Of a DNA stretch of 64,000 nt, positions 33,601 through 45,081 are shown one piece after another. Where the stretch lies: NCBI RefSeq assembly GCF_043290135.1, contig NC_134701.1, positions 10,384,001-10,448,000 of the forward strand, read 5' to 3'. The notes under the pieces were generated by a model. It had not been told where the DNA came from and did no database searches. It saw only the letters and a program-made list of their open reading frames with translations. The position numbers and the translations under genes were made by a program. Position 1 is the first letter of the stretch. Each line of letters opens with the position of its first letter. The DNA is from Rhipicephalus microplus (taxonomy: Eukaryota > Arthropoda > Arachnida > Ixodida > Ixodidae).

Positions 33601-36600
33601 CGCCACGGAGACAGTCCTGCTCCACTCTCAACACCATCAGAACATATCTTCAAAGCTATCAGCCCAAAGAAAAAAAGCAACACACCAGTCCCGGGAGGGC
33701 TCGAACCTCCAACCTTTCAATTAACAGCCAATCGCATAGCCAATTGCGCCACGAAGACAGTCGTGCTCCACTCTCACCACCGTCAGGACATTACTTCAGA
33801 GCTATCAGCCCAAAGGAAAAAAAGCGCCGCACAACCACCGGGTGGGCTCGAACCTCCAACCGTTCGGTTAACAGCCGATCGCTCTAGCCAATTGCGCCAC
33901 GGAGACAGTCGTGCTCCACTCTCACCACCATCAGAACATATCTTCAAAGCTATCAGCCCAAAGAAAAAAAAGCGCCGCACCTCCAACAGGTGGGCTCGTA
34001 CCTCCAACCTTTCAGTTAACAGCCGATCGCAGTAGCCAATTGCGCCAGGAGACAGTCCTGCTCCACTCTCACACCATCAGAACATATCTTCAAAGCTATC
34101 AGCCCAAAGAAAAAAAAGCAACACACCACTCCCTGGAGGGCTCGAACATCCGACCTTTCAGTTAACAGCCCATCGAATAGCCAATTGCGCCACGGAGACA
34201 GTCGTGCTCCACTCTCACCACCATCGGAACATATCTTCAAAGCTATCAGCCCAAAGAAAAAAAAGGCGCCGCACCACCACCGGATGGGCTCGAACCTTCA
34301 ACCTTTCGGTTAACAGCCGATCGCGCTAGCCAATTGCGCCACGGAGACAGTCGTGCTCCACTCTCACCACCATCAGAACATATCTTCAAAGCTATCAGCC
34401 CAAAGAAAAAAAAAAGCGCCGCACCACCACCGGGTGGGCTCGTAGCTCCAACCTTTCGGTTAACAGCCGATCGCGCTAGCCAATTGCGCCACGGAGACAG
34501 TCGCGCTCCACTCTCACCACCATCAGAACATATCTTCAAAGCTATCAGCCCAAAAGAAAAAAAGCGCCGCACCACCACCGGGTGGGCTCGAACCTCCAAC
34601 ATTTCGGTTAACAGCCGATCGCGCTAGCCAACTGCGCCAGGGAGACAGTCGTGCTCCACTCTCACCACCATCAGAACATTTCTTCAAAGCTATCAGCCCA
34701 AAGAAAAAAAAGCGCCGCACCACCACCGGGTGTGCTCGTACCTCCAACCTTACGGTTAACAGCCGATCGCGCTAGCCAATTGTGCCACGGAGACAGTCGT
34801 GCTTCACTCTCACCACCATCAGAACATATCTTCAAAGCTATCAGCCCAAAGAAAAAAAAACAACACACCACTCCAGGGGAGGGCTCGAACCTCCAACCTT
34901 TCAGTTAACAGCCGATCGCATAGCCAAATGCGCCACGAAGACAGTCGTGCTCCACTCTCACCACCGTCAGAACATTTCTTCAGAGCTATCAGCCCAAAGA
35001 AAGAAAAGCGCCGCACCACCACCGGGTGGGCTCGTACCTCCAACCTTTCGGTTAACAGCCGATCGCGCTAGTCTATTCGCCACAGAGAGAGTCCTGCTCC
35101 ACTCTCACCACCATCAGAACATATCTTCAAAGCTATCAGCCCAAAGAAAAAAAAGCAACACACCACTCCCTGGAGGGCTCGAACCTCCAACCTTTCAGTT
35201 AACAGCCGTCCGCATAGCCAATTGCGACAAAAAGACAGTCGTTCTCCACTCTCACCACCGTCAGAGCATTTCTTCTGAGCTATCAGCCCAAAGAAAAAAA
35301 GCGCCGCACCACCACCGGGTGGGCTCATACCTCCAACCTTTCGGTTAACAGCCGATCGCGCTAGTCTATTCGCCACGAAGACAGTCCTGCTCTACTCTCA
35401 CCACCATCAGAACATATCTTCAAAGCTATCAGCCCAAAGAAAAAAAAGCAACACACACCTTGAGGGCTCGAACCTCCTACCTTTCGGTTAACAGCCGATC
35501 GCATAGCCAATTGCGCCACGAAGACAGTCGTGCTCCACTCTCACCACCACCAGAACAAATCTTCAAAGCTATCAGCCCAAAGAAAAAAAAGCAACACACC
35601 ACTCCCGGGAGGGTTCGAACCTCCAACCTTTCAGTTAACAGCCGATCGCATAGCCGATTGCGCCACTAAGACAGTCGTGCTCCACTATCACCACCGTCAG
35701 AACATATCTTCAAAGTTATCAGCCCAAAAAAAAAAGCGCCGCACCTCCACCGGGTGGGCTCGAACCTCCAACCTTTCGGCTAACAGCCGATCGCACTTGC
35801 GAATTGCGCCACGGAGACAGTCCTGCTCCACTCTCACCACCATCAGAACATATCTTCAAAGCTATCAGCCTAAAGAAAAAAAAGTGCCGAACCACTACCA
35901 GGTGGGCTCGTACCCCCAACCTTTCGGTTAACAGCCGATCGCATAGCCATTTGCGCCACAAACACAGTCGTGCTCCACTCTCACCACCACCAGAACAAAT
36001 TTTCAAAGCTATCAGCCCAAAGAAAAAAAAGCAACACACCACTCCCGGGAGGGCTCGAACCTCCAACCTTTCAGTTAACAGCCGATCGCATAGCCGATTG
36101 CGCCACGAAGACAATCGTGCTCCATTATCACCACCGTCAGAACATTTCTTCAGAGCTATCAGCCCAAAGAAAAAAAAGCCCCGCACCACCACCGGGCGGG
36201 CTCGTACCTCCGACATTTCGGTCAACAGCCGATCGCGCTAGCCAATTACGCCACGGAGACAGCCGTGTTCCACTCTTACCACCATCAGAACATATCTTCA
36301 AAGCTATCAGCCCAAAGAAAAAAAGAGCCGCACCACCACCGGGTGGGCTCGTACTTCCAACCTTTCGGTTAACAGCCGATCGCGCTAGCCAATTGTGCCA
36401 CGGAGACAGTCGTGCTCCACTCTCACCACCACCAGAACATATCTTCAAAGCTATCAGCCGAAAGAAAAAAAAGCAACACACCACTCCCGGGAGGGCTCGA
36501 ACCTCCAACCTTTCAGTTAACAGCCGATCGCATAGCCAATTGCGCCACGAAGACAGTCGTGCTCCACTCTCACCACCGTCAGAACATTTCTTCAGAGCTA

Positions 36601-38165
36601 TCAGCCCAGAGAAAAAAAATCGCCGCACCACCACCGGGTTGGCTCGTACCTCTAACCTTTCGGTTAACAGCCGATCGCTCTAGCCTATCGCGCCACGGAG
36701 ACAGTCGTGCTCCACTCTCACCACCACCAGAACATATCTTCAAAGTTATCAGCCCAAAGAAAAAAAAGCGCCGCACCACCACCGGGTGGGCTCGAACCTC
36801 CAACCTTTCGGTTAACAGCCGATCGCACTAGGCAATTGCGCCACGGAGACAGTCCTGCTCCACTCTCACAACAATCAGAACATATCTTCAAAGCTATCAG
36901 TCCAAAAAAAAAGCGCCGCACCACCACCGGGTGGGCTCGAACCTCCAACATTTCGGTTAACAGCCGATCGCGCTAGCCAACTGCGCCACGGAGACAGTCG
37001 TGCTCCACTCTCACCACCATCAGAACATTTCTTCAAAGCTATCAGCCCAAAGAAAAAAAAAGCGCCGCACCACCACCGGGTGTGCTCGTACCTCCAACCT
37101 TTCGGTCAACAGCCGATGACGCTAGCCAATTGCGCCACGGAGACAGTCCTGCTCCACACTCACCACCACCAGAACATATCTTCAAATATATCTGTCCAAA
37201 GAAAAAAAAGCACCGCACCACCACAGGGTGGGCTCGTAGCTCCAACCTTTCGGTTAACAGCCAATCGCGCTAGCCAATTGCGCCACGGAGACAGTCGTGC
37301 TCCACTCTCACCACCATAAGAACATATCTTCAAAGCTATCAGCCCAAAGAAAAAAAAGCGCCGCACCACCACCGGGTGGGCTCGTACCTCCAACCTTGCG
37401 GTTAACAGCCGATCGCGCCAGCCAATTGCGCCACGGAGACAGTTCTGCTCCACTTTCACCACCATCAGAACATATCTTCAAAGCTATCAGCCCAAAGAAA
37501 AATAGGCAACACACCACTCCCGGGAGGGCTCGAACCTCCAACTTTTGAGTTAACAGCCGATCGCATAGCCAATTGCGCCACGAAGACAGTCGTGCTCCAC
37601 TCTCACCACCGTCAGAACATTTCTTCAGAGCTATCAGCCCAAAGAAAAAAAGGCGCCGCACCACCACCTGGTGGGCTCGTACCTCCAACCTTTCGGTTAA
37701 CAGCCAATCGCGCTAGCCAATTGCGCCACGAAGACAGTCGTGCTCCACTCTCACCACCGTCAGAACATTTCTTCAGAGCTATCAGCCCAGAGAAAAAAAA
37801 TCACCGCACCACCACCGGGTTGGCTCGTACCTCCAACCTTTCGGTTAACAGCCGATCGCGCTAGCCAGTTGCGCCATGGAGACAGTCGTGCTCCACTCTC
37901 ACCACCATCAGTACATATCTTCAAAGCTATCAGCCCAAAGAAAAAAAAGCGCCACACCACCACCGGGTGGGCTCGTACCTCCAACCTTTCGGTTAACAGC
38001 TGATCGCGCTAGCCAATTGCGCCACGGAGACAGTCCTGCTCCACACTCACCACCACCAGAACATATCTTCAAAGCTATCAGCGCAAAATAAAAAAGGCAA
38101 CACACCCCTCCCGGGAGGGCTCGAACCTCTAACCTTTCGGTTAACAGCCGATCGCGCTAGCCAAT
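30661..38165 (-). repeat. tRNA-Asn-derived satellite array, block 3
   Basis: About 7.5 kb of satellite lies between insert copies 2 and 3. Together with copy 2 it forms the left half of the 8433-bp tandem duplication. Type B units are richer here than in block 1, so many neighbouring units keep the same reading frame (147 bp) and give longer chance open frames. The last unit (about 38095-38165) is a type B unit with CCTCTAACC, a different left neighbour from the type A unit that abuts insert copies 1 and 2. Confidence 0.96.
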
Positions 38166-38178
38166 AGACCGATCCCAC
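38166..38178 (+). repeat. left terminal inverted repeat, insert copy 3
   Basis: AGACCGATCCCAC is identical to copies 1 and 2. Confidence 0.9.
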
Positions 38179-38188
38179 CAGCCGATCA

Positions 38189-38229
38189 GCGCATGCGCCG
38201 GTTTTCCGGAGTTGCCCCGCCGCCATCTT
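38189..38229 (+). promoter_or_regulatory. NRF1-like and YY1-like sites, insert copy 3
   Basis: The same motifs as copy 1 lie at 38189-38198 and 38219-38229. Confidence 0.55.
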
Positions 38230-38348
38230 AGTTGTAGTCAATCGGTCAACCAGACTACAGCGACTACGCAGTGGCCGCCGCTTTTGCAGTACTGCGCCGG
38301 AGCTTCGCGGACGTCTCTCCGATTTCACCAGCAAGAAAAAGTCGTCAT
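38219..38348 (+). other. candidate rightward first exon with GTGAGT donor, copy 3
   Basis: Same as copy 2, with the donor GT at 38349-38350. Confidence 0.45.
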
Positions 38349-38796
38349 GTGAGTATTTTCAATACCTACATTGTCAATGCCTACATTGTCATTGTCATTG
38401 TCAATGGAGAGCCTCGTCAATGAGCTTGCCTTCCCCTTATGCCTGCATGCTTGCCACTTGCGTTGTAAAAAAAAACGCAAGCCGCGTACGCGGTGCTGCA
38501 CTTGCGCAACATGGAAAACTAAAAGACCTCAGCACTACAACTCGTAATAATAATAATATTAGTACGCAGCGGTAACAAAAAACGCTAGAATAAGGAAGAT
38601 GCGCTAAAAAATGACCGGCATGCACAACCGCGAACCGCGGCTGAGCTATCCGGTAAAAGTATACGCAGGCAGAGTGAGCAAAGATCATATTCTTTGGTAT
38701 GCTAAGCTTCATGATTAAACATTCACGTAAAAAAAACCACCGCAATACGCTTATTTAGTTTCAAAGCGGCACTATACATTTAATAAGATGTCTTAC
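38349..38796. other. insert interior, copy 3: intron-like, no gene
   Basis: This looks identical to the interior of copy 2. It includes the CCGCGTACGCGG palindrome and the AAT microsatellite. Confidence 0.5.
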
Positions 38797-38939
38797 CTGC
38801 CGCCCCGTCCAGCCCTGTTGATACGCTGAATCCACGTCTCCCGAAGCTTTTGCTCTTTAGGAAAGACGTAGAAACCCAAGCCTTTATCCCTTGTGCTGTT
38901 GTTGTAGCATCCAGGAACACAGCACGTAAATCCTCCCAT
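38797..38939 (-). CDS. THAP-domain first exon, copy 3, open (partial)
   Basis: This is apparently identical to the copy 2 exon: ATG at 38939, donor GT at 38795-38796 on the minus strand, 47 open codons plus two bases. It encodes the N-terminal half of a THAP finger with C6, C11, P27 and W36. There is no second exon in the insert. If transcribed, it would have to splice across satellite DNA or terminate early, so it is a relic or a promoter donor and not a complete gene. Confidence 0.8.
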
Positions 38940-39080
38940 CGTAAGACGGCTCCACACGACCGAAAAATCTATCGAAAAGGGAACGCTCAGGCACTTCGGC
39001 TGGCTGGTGCGCCCGGACGACTACAAGTACCGGCATGCACCGCGGCTGCCGCGGCAGCGGTGGCGTCGCGAAACTGGCCT

Positions 39081-39093
39081 GTGGGATCGGTCT
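39081..39093 (-). repeat. right terminal inverted repeat, insert copy 3
   Basis: GTGGGATCGGTCT is the inverse of 38166-38178. Confidence 0.9.
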
Positions 39094-42000
39094 ATTGCGC
39101 CACTGAGAAAGTCGCGCTCCACTCTCACCACCATCAGAACATTTCTTCAAAGCTATCAGCCCAAAGAAAAAAAAGCGCCGCACCACCACCGGGTGTGCTC
39201 GTACCTCCAACCTTTCGGTTAACAGCCGATCGCGCTAGCCAATTGGGCCACGGACACAGTCGTGCTTCACTCTCACCACCATCAGAACATATCTTCAAAG
39301 CTATCAGCCCAAAGAAATAAAAACAACACACTACTCCAGGGGAGGGCTCGAACCTCCAACCTTTCAGTTAACAGCCGATAGCATAGCCAAATGCGCCACG
39401 AAGACAGTCGTGCTCCACTCTCACCACTGTCAGAACATTTCTTCAGAGCTATCAGCCCAAAGAAAGAAAAGCGCCGCACCACCACCGGGTGGGCTCGTAC
39501 CTCCAACCTTTCGGTTAACAGCCGATCGCGCTAGTCTATTCGCCACGGAGAGAGTCCTGCTCCACTCTCACCACCATCAGAACATATCTTCAAAGCTATC
39601 AGCCCAAAGAAAAAAAAGCAACACACCACTCCCTGGAGGGCTCGAACCTCCAACCTTTCAGATAACAGCCGTTCGCATAGCCAATTGCGCCAAAAAGACA
39701 GTCGTTATCCACTCTCACCACCGTCAGAGCATTTCTTCAGAGCTATCAGCCCAAAGAAAAAAAAGCGCCGCACCACCATTGGGTGGGCTCATACCTCCAA
39801 CCTTTCGGTTAACAGCCGATGGCGCTAGTCTATTCGCTACGGAGACAGTCCTGCTCTACTCTCACCACCATCAGAACATATCTTCAAAGCTATCGGCCCA
39901 AAGAAAAAAAAGCAACACACACCTGGAGGGCTCAAACCTCCTACCTTTCGGTTAACAGCCGATCGCATAGCCAATTGCGCCACGAAGACAGTCGTGCTTC
40001 ACTCTCACCACCACCAGAACAAATCTTCAAAGCTATCAGCCCAAAGAAAAAAAAGCAACACACCACTCCCGGGAGGGCTCGAACCTCCAACCTTTCAGTT
40101 AACAGCCGATCGCATAGCCGATTGCACCACGAAGACAGTCGTTCTCCCCTATCACCACCGTCAGAACATATCTTCAAAGTTATCAGCCCAAAAAAAAAGC
40201 GCCGCACCACCACCGGGTGGGCTCGAACCTCCAACCTTTCGGCTAACAGCCGATCGCACTTGCGAATTGCGCCACGGAGACAGTCCTGCTCCAATCTCAC
40301 CACCATCAGAACATATCTTCAAAGCTATTAGCCTAAAGAAAAAAAGTGCCGAACCACTACCGGGTGGGCTCGTACCCCCAACCTTTCGGTTAACAGCCGA
40401 TCGCATAGCCAATAGCGCCACAAAGACAGTCGTGCTCCACTCTCACCACCACCAGAACAAATTTTCAAAGCTATCAGCCCAAAGAAAAAAAAGCAACACA
40501 CCACTCCCGGGAGGGCTCGAACCTCCAACCTTTCAGTTAACAGCCGATCGCATAGCCGATTGCGCCACGAAGACAGTCGTGCTCCATTATCACCACCGTC
40601 AGAACATTTCTTCAGAGCTATCAGCCCAAAGAAAAAAAAAGCCCCGCACCACCACCGGGCGGGCTCGTACCTCCGACATTTCGGTTAACAGCCGATCGCG
40701 CTAGCCAATTACGCCACGCAGACAGCCGTGCTCCACTCTTACCACCATCAGAACATATCTTCAAAGCTATCAGCTCAAAGAAAAAAAGAGCCGCACCACC
40801 ACCGGGTGGGCTCGTACCTCCAACCTTTCGGTTAACAGCCGATCGCGCTAGCCAATTGTGCCACGGAGACAGTCCTGCTCCACTCTCATAACAATCAGAA
40901 CATATCTTCAAAGCTATCAGTCCAAAAAAAAGCGCCGCACCATCACCGGGTGGGCTCGAACCTTCAACATTTCGGTTAACAGCCGATCGCGCTAGCCAAC
41001 TGCGCCACGGAGACAGTCGTGCTCCACTCTCACCACCATCAGAACATTTCTTCAAAGCTATCAGCCCAAAGAAAAAAAAAGCGCCGCAACACCACCGGGT
41101 GTGCTCGTACCTCCAACCTTTCGGTTAACAGCCGATGACGCTAGCCAATTGCGCCACGGAGACAGTCCTGCTCCACACTCACCACCACCAGAACATATCT
41201 TCAAATATATCTGTCCAAAGAAAAAAAAGCACCGCACCACCACCGGGTGGGCTCGTAGCTCCGACTTTTCGGTTAACAGCCGATCGCGCTAGCCAATTGC
41301 GCCACGGAGACAGTCGTGCTCCCCTCTCACCACCATAAGAACATATCTTCAAAGCTATCAGCCCAAAGAAAAAAAAGCGCCGCACCACCACCGGGTGGGC
41401 TCGTACCTCCAACCTTGCGGTTAACAGCCGATCGCGCTAGCCAATTGCGCCACGGAGACAGTCGTGCTCCCCTCTCACCACCATAAGAACATATCTTCAA
41501 AGCTATCAGCCCAAAGAAAAAAAGCGCCGCACCACCACCGGGTGGGCTCGTACCTCCAACCTTGCGGTTAACAGCCGATCGCGCCAGCCATTTGCGCCAC
41601 GGAGACAGTTCTGCTCCACTCTCACCACCATCAGAACATATCTTCAAAGCTATCAGCCCAAAGAAAAAAAGGCAACACACCACTCCCGGGAGGGCTCGAA
41701 CCTCCAACTTTTCAGTTAACAGCCGATCGCATAGCCAATTGCGCCACGAAGACAGTCGTGCTCCACTCTCACCACCGTCAGAACATTTCTTCTGAGCTAT
41801 CAGCCCAAAGAAAAAAAGGCGCCGCACCACCACCTGGTGGGCTCGTACCTCCAACTTTTCGGTTAACAGCCAATCGCGCTAGCTGATTGCGCCACGGAGA
41901 CAGTCATGCTCCACTCTCACCACCATCAGAACATATCGTCAAAGCTATCAGCCCAAAAAAAAGCGCCGCACCACCATCGGGTGGGCTCGTACCTCCAACC

Positions 42001-45000
42001 TTTCGGTTAACAGCAGATCGCGCTAGCCAATTGCGCCACGGAGACAGTCCTGCTCCACTCTCAACACCATCAGAACATATCTTCAAAGCTATCAGCCCAA
42101 AGAAAAAAAGCAACACACCAGTCCCGGGAGGGCTCGAACCTCCAACCTTTCAATTAACAGCCAATCGCATAGCCAATTGCGCCACGAAGACAGTCGTGCT
42201 CCACTCTCACCACCGTCAGGACATTACTTCAGAGCTATCAGCCCAAAGGAAAAAAAGCGCCGCACAACCACCGGGTGGGCTCGAACCTCCAACCGTTCGG
42301 TTAACAGCCGATCGCTCTAGCCAATTGCGCCACGGAGACAGTCGTGCTCCACTCTCACCACCATCAGAACATATCTTCAAAGCTATCAGCCCAAAGAAAA
42401 AAAAGCGCCGCACCTCCAACAGGTGGGCTCGTACCTCCAACCTTTCAGTTAACAGCCGATCGCAGTAGCCAATTGCGCCAGGAGACAGTCCTGCTCCACT
42501 CTCACACCATCAGAACATATCTTCAAAGCTATCAGCCCAAAGAAAAAAAAGCAACACACCACTCCCTGGAGGGCTCGAACATCCGACCTTTCAGTTAACA
42601 GCCCATCGAATAGCCAATTGCGCCACGGAGACAGTCGTGCTCCACTCTCACCACCATCGGAACATATCTTCAAAGCTATCAGCCCAAAGAAAAAAAAGGC
42701 GCCGCACCACCACCGGATGGGCTCGAACCTTCAACCTTTCGGTTAACAGCCGATCGCGCTAGCCAATTGCGCCACGGAGACAGTCGTGCTCCACTCTCAC
42801 CACCATCAGAACATATCTTCAAAGCTATCAGCCCAAAGAAAAAAAAAAGCGCCGCACCACCACCGGGTGGGCTCGTAGCTCCAACCTTTCGGTTAACAGC
42901 CGATCGCGCTAGCCAATTGCGCCACGGAGACAGTCGCGCTCCACTCTCACCACCATCAGAACATATCTTCAAAGCTATCAGCCCAAAAGAAAAAAAGCGC
43001 CGCACCACCACCGGGTGGGCTCGAACCTCCAACATTTCGGTTAACAGCCGATCGCGCTAGCCAACTGCGCCAGGGAGACAGTCGTGCTCCACTCTCACCA
43101 CCATCAGAACATTTCTTCAAAGCTATCAGCCCAAAGAAAAAAAAGCGCCGCACCACCACCGGGTGTGCTCGTACCTCCAACCTTACGGTTAACAGCCGAT
43201 CGCGCTAGCCAATTGTGCCACGGAGACAGTCGTGCTTCACTCTCACCACCATCAGAACATATCTTCAAAGCTATCAGCCCAAAGAAAAAAAAACAACACA
43301 CCACTCCAGGGGAGGGCTCGAACCTCCAACCTTTCAGTTAACAGCCGATCGCATAGCCAAATGCGCCACGAAGACAGTCGTGCTCCACTCTCACCACCGT
43401 CAGAACATTTCTTCAGAGCTATCAGCCCAAAGAAAGAAAAGCGCCGCACCACCACCGGGTGGGCTCGTACCTCCAACCTTTCGGTTAACAGCCGATCGCG
43501 CTAGTCTATTCGCCACAGAGAGAGTCCTGCTCCACTCTCACCACCATCAGAACATATCTTCAAAGCTATCAGCCCAAAGAAAAAAAAGCAACACACCACT
43601 CCCTGGAGGGCTCGAACCTCCAACCTTTCAGTTAACAGCCGTCCGCATAGCCAATTGCGACAAAAAGACAGTCGTTCTCCACTCTCACCACCGTCAGAGC
43701 ATTTCTTCTGAGCTATCAGCCCAAAGAAAAAAAGCGCCGCACCACCACCGGGTGGGCTCATACCTCCAACCTTTCGGTTAACAGCCGATCGCGCTAGTCT
43801 ATTCGCCACGAAGACAGTCCTGCTCTACTCTCACCACCATCAGAACATATCTTCAAAGCTATCAGCCCAAAGAAAAAAAAGCAACACACACCTTGAGGGC
43901 TCGAACCTCCTACCTTTCGGTTAACAGCCGATCGCATAGCCAATTGCGCCACGAAGACAGTCGTGCTCCACTCTCACCACCACCAGAACAAATCTTCAAA
44001 GCTATCAGCCCAAAGAAAAAAAAGCAACACACCACTCCCGGGAGGGTTCGAACCTCCAACCTTTCAGTTAACAGCCGATCGCATAGCCGATTGCGCCACT
44101 AAGACAGTCGTGCTCCACTATCACCACCGTCAGAACATATCTTCAAAGTTATCAGCCCAAAAAAAAAAGCGCCGCACCTCCACCGGGTGGGCTCGAACCT
44201 CCAACCTTTCGGCTAACAGCCGATCGCACTTGCGAATTGCGCCACGGAGACAGTCCTGCTCCACTCTCACCACCATCAGAACATATCTTCAAAGCTATCA
44301 GCCTAAAGAAAAAAAAGTGCCGAACCACTACCAGGTGGGCTCGTACCCCCAACCTTTCGGTTAACAGCCGATCGCATAGCCATTTGCGCCACAAACACAG
44401 TCGTGCTCCACTCTCACCACCACCAGAACAAATTTTCAAAGCTATCAGCCCAAAGAAAAAAAAGCAACACACCACTCCCGGGAGGGCTCGAACCTCCAAC
44501 CTTTCAGTTAACAGCCGATCGCATAGCCGATTGCGCCACGAAGACAATCGTGCTCCATTATCACCACCGTCAGAACATTTCTTCAGAGCTATCAGCCCAA
44601 AGAAAAAAAAGCCCCGCACCACCACCGGGCGGGCTCGTACCTCCGACATTTCGGTCAACAGCCGATCGCGCTAGCCAATTACGCCACGGAGACAGCCGTG
44701 TTCCACTCTTACCACCATCAGAACATATCTTCAAAGCTATCAGCCCAAAGAAAAAAAGAGCCGCACCACCACCGGGTGGGCTCGTACTTCCAACCTTTCG
44801 GTTAACAGCCGATCGCGCTAGCCAATTGTGCCACGGAGACAGTCGTGCTCCACTCTCACCACCACCAGAACATATCTTCAAAGCTATCAGCCGAAAGAAA
44901 AAAAAGCAACACACCACTCCCGGGAGGGCTCGAACCTCCAACCTTTCAGTTAACAGCCGATCGCATAGCCAATTGCGCCACGAAGACAGTCGTGCTCCAC

Positions 45001-45081
45001 TCTCACCACCGTCAGAACATTTCTTCAGAGCTATCAGCCCAGAGAAAAAAAATCGCCGCACCACCACCGGGTTGGCTCGTA

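Larger units (their letters stand above)
29733..38165. repeat. 8433-bp higher-order repeat, copy 1
   Basis: This is one insert plus about 51 satellite units. The following 8.43 kb repeats it nearly identically. Differences seen by eye are few, for example GGAGATAG at 33171 against GGAGACAG at 41604, and GCCGATTGCG near 33303 against GCCAATTGCG near 41736. Confidence 0.93.
38166..39093. mobile_element. TIR-bounded insert, copy 3 (putative deleted DNA transposon)
   Basis: This 928-bp copy is apparently identical to copy 2 and starts the second 8433-bp block. Its left satellite neighbour is a type B CCTCTAACC unit, unlike copies 1 and 2, although the insertion site is the same base. That makes the left flank an exchange junction. 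Confidence 0.77.

Noticed and set aside
26151..39093. Three independent insertions into a hot spot
   Set aside because: All three are at the same base, in the same orientation, and lie within larger duplicated blocks, so one insertion followed by block duplication is simpler.
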